Shown here: positions 1 to 5,593 of the stretch, piece by piece
How positions within the stretch are numbered: position 1 is the first letter of the stretch
Layout: every line of letters begins with the position of its first letter
Assembly (NCBI GenBank): GCA_041493035.1
Contig: JBGPYB010000238.1
Span: 1 to 5,593, forward strand
DNA from: JBGPYB01 sp041493035
Lineage (GTDB): Bacteria; Acidobacteriota; Vicinamibacteria; Fen-336
Reading direction: 5' to 3'
Length of the DNA: 5,593 bases
Made by a program: the position numbers and the translations under genes
The notes under the pieces: model-generated
The model's database searches: none
What the model was told of the DNA's origin: nothing
What the model saw: the letters and a program-made list of their open reading frames with translations, nothing else

Positions 1-779
1 TCGTGGTCGAATGTCTTGAGGTCCGTCTTCTTCCAGCCGGTCGTCGTGTGGCACGAGGAGCAGTTGGCGCCCAGCTTTCCGGCATGGACATCCTGGTGGC
101 AGCTGGTGCACGACTGGAAGGGGATGCCCTTGAACTTGCGGCCGCCCTGCGGGCCCCCCGGGGTCGCCGGCAGAGCGGGATGGCACTTGTCGCACGCGAC
201 GCTGATGTGGAGCCCCGTCAGCGGGTAGGCGGTCTTCGAGTGGTCGAACCCCGTGACGGGCTTCCAGGCGTTCTGGCCGTGGCAGGATGCGCAGTTCGCC
301 CCGAACTGCCCCTTGTGGACGTCGGTGTGGCAGGGGACGCAGTCGCGCTTCAGACCTAGAAAGGTCTTGCCGAGCTTGGGGAGATGACAGGCGGGGCACT
401 TGAGCGGAGCATGCCTTCCCGCGAGGGTGTAGCCGGTCAGGGCGTGGTCGAAGGCCCCGATCCCCTTGTCCCCCCACCAGACAAGCTCCGAGTTCCTGCT
501 GCCGTGGTCCACGTGGCACTTGGCGCAGGCCCGGTAGTCCGCACGGGCATGAAGGCCCTGGCCGGCGTCGATCCTTTTCTTCAGGACGTCGTGGCACTCC
601 AGGCACTTGGCCGGCGAGATCCCTTGCTTGGGGTCGTGGCACTTGAGGCAGTTCTGGCTTCCCTCCAGCTTGGCGTGGGGCTCGCTCAGCTCTCCGGGCG
701 AGATCTGGGCCGACGCCGGCCTCGCCAGGAGGCCGAGACCGATTCCGAGGGCGATGCCCGTTACCTGACGGCGGCCCAT
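1..779 (-). CDS. Exported multiheme c-type cytochrome (cytochrome c3-like, at least nine hemes), 3' end cut by window
   Basis: Reading the minus strand from ATG at 779-777 gives 259 residues with no stop, so the C-terminus lies off the left edge. Residues 1-24 look like a Sec signal peptide: basic start MGRRQ, hydrophobic stretch at 8-19, then PASA-Q with likely cleavage after A24. Nine CxxCH heme-attachment motifs start at residues 44, 59, 85, 128, 147, 163, 196, 224 and 240. There are ten further histidines outside the motifs (35, 77, 92, 112, 123, 155, 180, 191, 232, 259), about one per heme, as expected for bis-histidine ligation. From residue 110 the protein is a tandem array of three-heme units beginning FDH. 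Known relatives are periplasmic or outer-surface electron carriers; the redox partner here is inferred to be the membrane cytochrome b encoded just upstream. The gene starts 19 bp inside that upstream gene and has only a weak GGGGT-like ribosome site, so translational coupling is likely. The class is secure; the physiological acceptor cannot be told. Confidence 0.93.
   Translation of the reverse strand, partial: MGRRQVTGIALGIGLGLLARPASAQISPGELSEPHAKLEGSQNCLKCHDPKQGISPAKCLECHDVLKKRIDAGQGLHARADYRACAKCHVDHGSRNSELVWWGDKGIGAFDHALTGYTLAGRHAPLKCPACHLPKLGKTFLGLKRDCVPCHTDVHKGQFGANCASCHGQNAWKPVTGFDHSKTAYPLTGLHISVACDKCHPALPATPGGPQGGRKFKGIPFQSCTSCHQDVHAGKLGANCSSCHTTTGWKKTDLKTFDH
12..452 (-). repeat. Protein-level tandem repeat: two complete three-heme FDH units inside the multiheme cytochrome
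   Basis: Unit 1 covers residues 110-177 (bases 452-249) and unit 2 covers residues 178-256 (bases 248-12). A third unit begins FDH at residue 257 on the window edge. Each unit has the same order: FDH, a T-x-Y-x-L-x-G-x-H stretch, a first CxxCH, a spacer, a second CxxCH followed by x-DVHxG, then GANCxSCH and a tryptophan-lysine pair. Heme motifs 7, 8 and 9 repeat motifs 4, 5 and 6. Unit 2 is 11 residues longer, mostly from a glycine/proline-rich insertion at about residues 203-215. This suggests growth by internal duplication of a three-heme module. Confidence 0.85.
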
Positions 780-1645
780 CCGTACCCCGTCAGAGACGCC
801 ACCACGATGTGCACGACCATGAAGACGTACATGACGACCGCGAACGGCTTGTGGATGACGTGCCAGTAATGGAACAGGCGGTGAAGCGCGTCCCAGAAAA
901 CGATACGCCGCCGGATGATGGCCTTGCGCCGGGCGAGGCCAAGGAACTCCCCGAAGAGGTCCGGTGGGACGCCTCCGCATTCGCGCGCGAACCCGCGCAG
1001 CCGGTACCGCAGTGTGAGGTCGGCGAGGAAGGCGCTGGCGAACGCGGCCACGAGCCCGCGTCGTCCCTGTGACGGGGCGGCCAGCGCGTCGAGCCTCTGG
1101 AGGAGGCGCGCGTCCAACCGGAACTGCTGAACGAGGGTTTCGGAGAGAGCCTTGTCCTGCGTCGCGAGGTCCGCGAGGGTCAGCTCTTCCCCCGCTCGCG
1201 TACGAGGGATCTGTAGATAGAGGTACCGGCCCAGGACTCCCGAGAGCGCGACGGCGATCATCGACCAGAACGAGAGAGCGACGAGGCCGTGCACCTTGAA
1301 GGAGCTGTGGAGGACGACGAGGAGCGGCCCCATGGTGCCGAGGTAGATATGGAAGTCGAGCCATCGGCTGAGAGCGCCGAATCGCCTGAACGCCCGCACT
1401 CGCTTCCGCAGCGAGTAGACGAGCATCACAACCATCATCGCGGAGCCGATGACGCCCACCAGCTCGCCCGTGGTTCCTCCGGGCTTCCAGGTCCAGTACC
1501 CGGGGTGGTGGGGTCGCTGGGGGATTGGCGTCGTGTAGTAGCTGCTCCCCGCCCAGAGCAGGCCCAGGAGCACCGCGGCCGAGGCCACGTATAGCGATCC
1601 CAGAACGATGCGGTAGGGGGTTAGCCCCGTCTTCGTCGCGCTCAC
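761..1645 (-). CDS. Di-heme membrane cytochrome b, ferric-reductase-like transmembrane core without flavin domain
   Basis: This 294-residue protein has about five transmembrane helices: residues 12-33, 61-79, 96-114, 119-144 and 266-287. Helix 3 carries H99 and H113, and the last helix carries H265 and H279. Both pairs are exactly 14 residues apart, the spacing that stacks two b hemes between two helices in ferric reductase/NOX-like and other di-heme cytochromes b. Arginine-rich stretches after helices 2 and 4 put those loops in the cytoplasm, which places H99/H265 near the inner face and H113/H279 near the outer face. There is no FAD or NAD(P)H domain. Instead a basic segment of about 110 residues (148-262) sits between helices 4 and 5; I do not recognise it. 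The start is GTG at 1645, because a stop lies five codons upstream and the next in-frame methionine (M70) would remove helix 1; the ribosome site is weak. The stop overlaps the start of the multiheme cytochrome gene, so the likely role is passing electrons from quinol to that cytochrome (inference). A cytochrome b561-type or CbcL-like b subunit is the main alternative label. Confidence 0.8.
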   Translation of the reverse strand: MSATKTGLTPYRIVLGSLYVASAAVLLGLLWAGSSYYTTPIPQRPHHPGYWTWKPGGTTGELVGVIGSAMMVVMLVYSLRKRVRAFRRFGALSRWLDFHIYLGTMGPLLVVLHSSFKVHGLVALSFWSMIAVALSGVLGRYLYLQIPRTRAGEELTLADLATQDKALSETLVQQFRLDARLLQRLDALAAPSQGRRGLVAAFASAFLADLTLRYRLRGFARECGGVPPDLFGEFLGLARRKAIIRRRIVFWDALHRLFHYWHVIHKPFAVVMYVFMVVHIVVASLTGYGWAAVR

Positions 1646-1787
1646 GTGTGCGTTGGATCACCCGCCCCCCTTCGAGGGGCGACATGCTGTAACCAGCCAA
1701 CCGGCTCGAGAAAGGGGGCCTCGAAGCCAGTGCCGTTGTTCGCCCGCGGAGGCTACCGTCAGAAGGGTTCCTGCCGCAGTGAGTCCG

Positions 1788-1820
1788 CGCACCCCGCGCC
1801 GCCTCGCGCGGAGGCGTGCG
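1788..1820 (-). terminator. GC-rich stem-loop after the kinase gene, possible weak terminator or processing site
   Basis: About 30 bp past the kinase stop, CGCCTC (1800-1805) pairs perfectly with GAGGCG (1811-1816) around a five-base loop. A further CGCA (1788-1791) pairs with TGCG (1817-1820) across a one-sided eight-base bulge. Read on the minus strand, no T-run follows, so it is not a standard intrinsic terminator. It could still attenuate or protect the transcript between the regulatory pair and the cytochrome genes. The remainder of the 204-bp gap (1646-1849) shows only small hairpins (CCCCT/AGGGG at 1667-1679, GCTG/CAGC at 1686-1697) and no convincing promoter or small gene. Confidence 0.25.
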
Positions 1821-1849
1821 AAGAGTCGATGACCCGCTTTCGATGAATT

Positions 1850-3292
1850 CTACGAGGCGACGATTAATCCACGATGAGAGACGGGCTCGCCGGGAAGACG
1901 AACCTCGACAATCGTGCCTTCGGGGGACGACTCGGCGATCCGCACGTCGCCGTGGAGGAGCGCCAGGACATCGCGACAGATGGCAAGTCCCAGGCCCGAG
2001 CCGCCCGTGCGCCGGGACCGCGAGGCGTCCACGCGGTAGAAGGGCTCGAAGACGCGCCCCCACTCCTCGCTGCGGATGCCACATCCCGTGTCACGCACAC
2101 GCACGACCAGGCGCTGGGCCGCCGAGGGAGTCTCCGCGTCGACGTGCGCTTCGACCGCGACGAGGCCGTTCCGGCGGTTGTACTGCACGGCGTTCCTGAG
2201 CAGGTTGTCGAGGACCCGCGAGAGGAGCCTCTCGTTCGAGTAGGCCACGAGGTCGGGGAACGAGGCGGTCTCGACCGCCACGCCCTGACGCGCCGCGATC
2301 TCGGAGGCGCGGGCGATCGCGGAGCGGACGAGGGGATCGAGCGGGATCTCGGTCAGCTCCACGTCCGACCGCCCTTCCTGCGCCCGAACGAGGAGCATCA
2401 GGTTCTCGGTCAGATCGCTCATCTCCTCGGCCTTCCTCCCGAGGAGGGCCAGCGTCTCCCGATATTCCTCGGGGGTGCGCTCACGCTTCAGCGCCACCTC
2501 GATCTCGCCCCGGATCGACGTGAGGGGACCACGAAGCTCGTGGGAGGCGTCGGCGGCGAAGCGACGGTTGGACTCGATGACGCGCCGGAGGGCCGCGAGC
2601 ATCTCGTTCAGATGGCGGGTCATGCGACCGATCTCATCGTCGGCCGCCGGCGGGTCGAGGGTGCCGCGGTACTCGCCCCTGGCAATCGCCGCCGCGCTCG
2701 CCGTGATGCGTTCCACGGGAGCGAGGGCACGGGACGAGAGGGCGTAGCCCATGCCCGCGGTGACCGCGACGCCCAGCACCCAGACGAGCGCCAGCAGCCG
2801 GGCCAGCTTCGCGAGGTCCGCTTGCAGGCTCGCGTTGCTCAGGCCCACCGCCACGACGTAGTCGGCGCCGTCCTTGTGGGTGCGCAGGGCCATCATGCGG
2901 CCAGGCCGGCCGGCTGCGTTCACTGAGAAGAGCGGGGCCCGACCCGCCAGCGCGTCGGCCCGTGTGCGGCCGTCGACGAGGGGAGGCGTGCCGGGTGGGA
3001 GGCCGGACTGGCGCACCACGGTGCCGTCGGGCGACAGGATCTGCGCAAACTTCTCGGCGTAGGCATCGCGGTTCATCGACTCCGCCGGGAGGTCGTGGAG
3101 GTGGACGCCGCGGTCGTCGTCGATCGCCGATGCCAGCTCGGTCCCGGCGAGGGTGCGCACGTCGGCGTCCAGATCCTCGGAGGCGTAGCGCCGCGAGGCG
3201 ACGTAGATGGCGGTGCTCGCGGCGAGCAGCAGAAGGCCGAACGCAAGGGTCCACTTGAGTGTCAGGCCCGCACGAAAGGAAAGGGGCCTCAT
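1850..3292 (-). CDS. Membrane sensor histidine kinase of a two-component system (CusS/QseC-like layout)
   Basis: This 480-residue inner-membrane kinase would autophosphorylate in response to a periplasmic signal and pass phosphate to the regulator encoded just upstream. Domains in order: transmembrane helix 1 at about 12-32; a periplasmic sensor of about 130 residues (34-160) with no recognised ligand motif; helix 2 at about 166-186; a HAMP linker at about 187-240 with the usual P192 and DDEIG at 218-222; the dimerisation/phosphoacceptor domain with SHELRGPL and H251; then the ATPase domain with N-box NLLRN (363-367), DTGCGI (401-406), FEPFYR (415-420) and GGSGLGL (430-436). All catalytic boxes are present. 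The residue four after the histidine is glycine rather than the more usual threonine. The frame stays open to 3598, but I place the start at 3292: it precedes helix 1 directly, its ATG overlaps the regulator's TGA as ATGA, and the upstream extension lies inside the regulator gene. The stop is TAG at 1852-1850. The signal is unknown; the downstream cytochrome genes suggest a redox, metal or electron-acceptor cue, which is inference. Confidence 0.93.
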   Translation of the reverse strand: MRPLSFRAGLTLKWTLAFGLLLLAASTAIYVASRRYASEDLDADVRTLAGTELASAIDDDRGVHLHDLPAESMNRDAYAEKFAQILSPDGTVVRQSGLPPGTPPLVDGRTRADALAGRAPLFSVNAAGRPGRMMALRTHKDGADYVVAVGLSNASLQADLAKLARLLALVWVLGVAVTAGMGYALSSRALAPVERITASAAAIARGEYRGTLDPPAADDEIGRMTRHLNEMLAALRRVIESNRRFAADASHELRGPLTSIRGEIEVALKRERTPEEYRETLALLGRKAEEMSDLTENLMLLVRAQEGRSDVELTEIPLDPLVRSAIARASEIAARQGVAVETASFPDLVAYSNERLLSRVLDNLLRNAVQYNRRNGLVAVEAHVDAETPSAAQRLVVRVRDTGCGIRSEEWGRVFEPFYRVDASRSRRTGGSGLGLAICRDVLALLHGDVRIAESSPEGTIVEVRLPGEPVSHRGLIVAS

Positions 3293-3984
3293 TCCGGTTT
3301 CCCGCGCCCAGCCTCGTCCTTCAGCATGTAGCCGAGGCCGCGCACCGTGTGGATGAGCCGTGTCGATCCACCGACCTCGATCTTGCGTCTGAGATAGCTC
3401 ACGTACACGTCCGACAGGTTCGAGAAGGGGTCGTAGTCGCCGCCCCAGACGTGGTCCGCGATCTGCTCGCGGCTGACGATGGCGCCCGCCCGGCGCATCA
3501 GGAACTCGATGAGGCGGTACTCGGTGGCGGTCAGCGAGACCAGGCGCCCCGCCACCCGCAAGCGATGGTCCTGCGTGTCGAGCTCGAGCGCGCCGCAACG
3601 GAGGATGGCCGAGAGATGAGGCGTGCGCCCTCTCCGGCCCAGGGCACGGAGGCGCGCCAGCAGCTCCTCGAAGGAGAACGGTTTGACGAGGTAATCGTCG
3701 GCGCCGGCGTCCAGTCCCTGCACGCGGTCCGTCACGCCATCGCGGGCGGTCAGCATCAGGATGGGCGTGTCGACCTCCGCGGCTCGGATCCGTCGGCAGG
3801 CCTCGAAGCCGTCGAGGGCCGGCAGGAGAACGTCGAGAAGGATCGCGTCGTAGCTCTCGAGGGTCGCGCGCTCGACGGCCGAGTCGCCGTCCTCCACCAG
3901 ATCCACGAGGTGGTTCTCCTCGAGGAGCCCCTTCACCAGGAAGCGGCTGATCTGCGGGTCGTCCTCCGCGAGGAGCAAGCGCAT
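3289..3984 (-). CDS. OmpR/PhoB-family DNA-binding response regulator
   Basis: This 231-residue protein has the full family layout. The receiver domain (1-115) contains the acidic pair D8/D9, phosphoacceptor D51 in LLDVLLP, T79 and K101 in the VKPF motif. After a short basic linker, residues about 129-222 form the winged-helix DNA-binding domain, with the transactivation-loop region near LTATEYRLIEFL, a recognition-helix region around SDVYVSYLRRKI (191-202) and the wing hairpin TVRGLGYML (213-221). Phosphorylation by the overlapping kinase would promote dimer binding to direct repeats near target promoters. The two genes share four bases (ATGA) and are surely cotranscribed. The ATG at 3984 has only a weak GGGTGG-like site before it, and a possible promoter sits so close that the message may be nearly leaderless. 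Likely targets are its own promoter and the cytochrome genes downstream, judged by position only. Confidence 0.96.
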   Translation of the reverse strand: MRLLLAEDDPQISRFLVKGLLEENHLVDLVEDGDSAVERATLESYDAILLDVLLPALDGFEACRRIRAAEVDTPILMLTARDGVTDRVQGLDAGADDYLVKPFSFEELLARLRALGRRGRTPHLSAILRCGALELDTQDHRLRVAGRLVSLTATEYRLIEFLMRRAGAIVSREQIADHVWGGDYDPFSNLSDVYVSYLRRKIEVGGSTRLIHTVRGLGYMLKDEAGRGKPE

Positions 3985-3993
3985 GCCACCCGA

Positions 3994-4022
3994 ATCGTAC
4001 CGCGGCTCACGACTCGTGGCAG
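3994..4022 (-). promoter_or_regulatory. Candidate sigma70-type promoter for the regulator-kinase operon
   Basis: On the minus strand, CTGCCA (4022-4017) matches TTGACA at four of six positions. TACGAT (3999-3994) matches TATAAT at four of six, with a 17-bp spacer. Transcription would begin at about 3987, only a few bases before the ATG at 3984, giving an almost leaderless message. It lies in the 63-bp gap shared with the divergent ettA gene. Each box is only a moderate match, so this is a suggestion. Confidence 0.3.
4008..4018. promoter_or_regulatory. Perfect 11-bp inverted repeat in the divergent promoter gap, possible operator
   Basis: CACGA-C-TCGTG is a perfect 5-bp inverted repeat around a single base. 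It lies mid-way between the divergent starts and overlaps the upstream edge of the candidate regulator promoter. OmpR-family proteins usually bind direct repeats rather than short palindromes, so if it is an operator its protein may be another regulator. A repeat this short can occur by chance. Confidence 0.25.
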
Positions 4023-4037
4023 AATATCCGTTTGATC

Positions 4038-4043
4038 AGGAGG
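4038..4043 (+). promoter_or_regulatory. Strong Shine-Dalgarno site for ettA
   Basis: AGGAGG is followed four bases later by ATG at 4048. It fixes the ettA start over the in-frame ATG at 4072, and it is clearly stronger than any ribosome site before the minus-strand genes in this window. Confidence 0.85.
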
Positions 4044-4047
4044 CCGG

Positions 4048-5593
4048 ATGGCACCGCAATACATCTTCAGCATGAAAGACCTGAGGAAGGTCACCCCCCA
4101 GGGAAAGGAAATCCTCAAGGGCATCTGGCTGTCGTTCTATCCAGGGGCCAAGATCGGCGTCCTCGGGGCGAACGGCGCCGGTAAGAGCACCCTGCTCCGC
4201 ATCATGGCGGGGCTGGACAAGGACTTCGCCGGCGAGGCGTTCGCCGCCGACGGCACGCGGATCGGCTTTTTGCCCCAGGAGCCGCAGCTCGATCCGGCGA
4301 AGAGCGTCCTGGAGCACGTCGAGGCCGCGGTCGCCGACAAGCGGGCGATCCTCACCCGGTACGAAGAGCTGTCGGCCAACTACACCGACGAAACCGCCGA
4401 CGAGTTCTCGAGGCTCCAGGACAAGATCGACGCCGGCAACCTCTGGGAGTTGGACCGCCACGTCGAGATCGCCATGGACGCGCTGCGTCTCCCTCCCGGC
4501 GACGCCGACGTCGCCAAGCTTTCGGGCGGTGAGCGCCGCCGGGTCGCCCTCTGCCACCTGCTCTTGCAGCAGCACGACATGCTCCTCCTGGACGAGCCCA
4601 CGAACCACCTGGACGCCGAGTCGGTGGCGTGGCTCGAGCATTTCCTGAAGGAGTTCCCGGGGACCGTAGTCGCCATCACTCACGATCGCTACTTTCTCGA
4701 CAACGTCGCGGGGTGGATCCTCGAGCTGGACCGAGGGGCCGGTATTCCCTGGGAGGGGAACTACACCTCCTGGCTCGACCAGAAGCGCACTCGGCTCTCC
4801 CAGGAAGAGAAGGAAGAGTCGAATCGACAGCGGACCCTGCAGCGCGAGTTGGAGTGGGTCCGGATGTCACCCCGCGCCCGCCAAGCCAAAGGCAAGGCCC
4901 GCCTCGCCCACTACGAGGACCTCCTCGCCGAACAGCAGGCCACCGAGAAGCGCGAGGGTCCCGCCGAGATCAGCATTCCGCCCGGCCCACGCCTCGGAGA
5001 TCTCGTCATCGAGGCGAAGGGGCTCCGCAAGGCGTTCGGTGACAACCTGCTGATGGACGACGTGAACTTCATCCTTCCCCGTGGAGGGATCGTGGGCGTC
5101 ATCGGACCGAACGGCGCCGGGAAGACGACGCTGTTTCGGATGATCCTGGGTCAGGAGAAGCCCGATGCGGGCGCTCTCAAGATCGGCGAGAGTGTCGTGC
5201 TCTCGTACGTCGACCAGGGCCGCGACAGTCTCATCGGCGAGCGTACGGTGTGGGAAGAGATCTCCGACGGAGGCAAGGACTTCATCATGCTCGGCAAGCG
5301 CGAGGTCAACTCCCGCGCCTACGCGGCCTCGTTCAATTTCCGCGGTCCCGACCAGCAGAAGAAGGTCAAGGACCTCTCCGGCGGCGAGCGGAACCGCCTG
5401 CACCTCTCGACGCTCCTGAAGAGCGGCGGCAACCTGCTGCTCCTCGACGAGCCCACTAACGACCTCGACGTGGACACCCTGCGAGCCCTCGAGGAGGCCC
5501 TCGTGAGCTTCGCCGGCTGCGCCGTCGTCATCAGCCACGACCGCTGGTTCCTGGACCGCATCGCGACCCACATGCTCGCCTTCGAGGGAGACA
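4048..5593 (+). CDS. ettA: Energy-dependent translational throttle protein EttA (ABC-F ATPase), 3' end cut by window
   Basis: The visible 515 residues cover nearly all of this protein (the E. coli form is about 555); the last 40 or so lie off the right edge. EttA is a cytoplasmic ABC-F ATPase that binds the ribosomal E site and gates early elongation according to the ATP/ADP ratio. Domain 1: Walker A GANGAGKS (40-47), Q-loop LPQEPQ (75-80), the arm subdomain at about 90-140, signature LSGGE (158-162), Walker B with D182/E183, and H212. The inter-domain linker (about 245-310) has the characteristic basic PRARQAKGKARL stretch that contacts tRNA. Domain 2: GPNGAGKT (353-360), LSGGE (443-447), D467/E468 and H497. 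All ATPase residues are intact in both halves and there is no transmembrane segment. Long near-identical stretches to E. coli EttA, such as the region around IPWEGNY (233-239) and IPPGPRLGD (310-318), separate it from Uup and other ABC-F members. The arm region is about six residues shorter than in E. coli. It is divergent from the two-component genes and has no evident functional link with them. Confidence 0.97.
   Translation, partial: MAPQYIFSMKDLRKVTPQGKEILKGIWLSFYPGAKIGVLGANGAGKSTLLRIMAGLDKDFAGEAFAADGTRIGFLPQEPQLDPAKSVLEHVEAAVADKRAILTRYEELSANYTDETADEFSRLQDKIDAGNLWELDRHVEIAMDALRLPPGDADVAKLSGGERRRVALCHLLLQQHDMLLLDEPTNHLDAESVAWLEHFLKEFPGTVVAITHDRYFLDNVAGWILELDRGAGIPWEGNYTSWLDQKRTRLSQEEKEESNRQRTLQRELEWVRMSPRARQAKGKARLAHYEDLLAEQQATEKREGPAEISIPPGPRLGDLVIEAKGLRKAFGDNLLMDDVNFILPRGGIVGVIGPNGAGKTTLFRMILGQEKPDAGALKIGESVVLSYVDQGRDSLIGERTVWEEISDGGKDFIMLGKREVNSRAYAASFNFRGPDQQKKVKDLSGGERNRLHLSTLLKSGGNLLLLDEPTNDLDVDTLRALEEALVSFAGCAVVISHDRWFLDRIATHMLAFEGD

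Noticed and set aside
3..869. Plus-strand open frames across the left end (3-359 and 384-869)
   Set aside because: They lie opposite the nine-CxxCH cytochrome frame and the end of the cytochrome b gene; the heme motifs establish the minus strand as coding.
1722..1738. GGCAC-containing stretch upstream of the cytochrome b gene as a sigma54 promoter
   Set aside because: The GG is not followed by GC at the required 10-bp spacing, so the -12 element is missing.
1646..1846. Possible 66-codon small gene on the plus strand in the gap
   Set aside because: It has no convincing ribosome site, runs antisense to the leader of the cytochrome operon, and its composition looks like chance in GC-rich DNA.
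1874..2926. 350-codon open frame on the plus strand opposite the histidine kinase
   Set aside because: It is the antisense of a gene with all kinase motifs intact. GC-biased third positions suppress stops in the opposite frame, and its translation shows no recognisable domain.
3293..3598. N-terminal extension of the kinase frame by 102 residues
   Set aside because: The extension is an arginine/proline/histidine-rich shadow of the regulator gene. The ATGA overlap and the transmembrane helix directly after residue 1 favour the start at 3292.
4017..4025. Extended -10-like TGGCAGAAT as an ettA promoter
   Set aside because: It has a TG and four of six -10 matches, but no -35 match at usual spacing, and it overlaps the -35 proposed for the opposite strand; too weak to list as a feature.
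3259..4035. 258-codon open frame on the plus strand opposite the response regulator
   Set aside because: It mirrors the regulator gene across its whole length, shows no domain, and the regulator assignment is unambiguous.
4867..5571. Long open frames on the minus strand inside ettA (also 4036-4683)
   Set aside because: EttA is clearly encoded on the plus strand with intact ATPase motifs; the opposite frames are valine/leucine-rich antisense translations without family features.

Overview
The window is a G+C-rich bacterial segment (about two thirds G+C by eye) with tightly packed genes. Codon ends are strongly G/C-biased throughout, and I see no tRNA, rRNA, CRISPR array or insertion sequence. 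Long multiheme c-type cytochromes with FDH-type repeats next to a membrane cytochrome b fit a respiratory, probably environmental bacterium such as Acidobacteriota, Myxococcota/Desulfobacterota or a related high-GC phylum. I cannot assign a phylum from the sequence alone.

Layout: positions 1-3984 are all read on the minus strand, in the order response regulator (3984-3289), sensor histidine kinase (3292-1850), a 204-bp gap (1646-1849), a five-helix di-heme membrane cytochrome b (1645-761), and a periplasmic multiheme cytochrome c (779 to beyond position 1). The regulator and kinase share a 4-bp ATGA overlap. The two cytochrome genes overlap by 19 bp. On the plus strand, divergent from the regulator across a 63-bp gap, is ettA (4048 to beyond 5593), encoding the ABC-F translation factor EttA.

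How the genes may work together: the membrane protein carries two H-x13-H pairs (H99/H113 and H265/H279). They would place one heme near each face of the membrane, and the protein lacks any flavin domain. The overlapping gene makes an exported cytochrome with nine CxxCH motifs in the visible part. It is built from tandem three-heme units starting with FDH, and a third unit begins at the window edge. Together they look like a quinol-to-periplasm (possibly onward to extracellular acceptors) electron conduit in which the b-type and c-type parts are separate but translationally coupled proteins. The two-component system just upstream on the same strand is the natural candidate to control it, but that link is inferred from position only. 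EttA is a housekeeping neighbour with no evident functional link.

The most interesting part of the window is the split cytochrome b/multiheme cytochrome c pair. Both outer genes (cytochrome c and ettA) are cut by the window ends.
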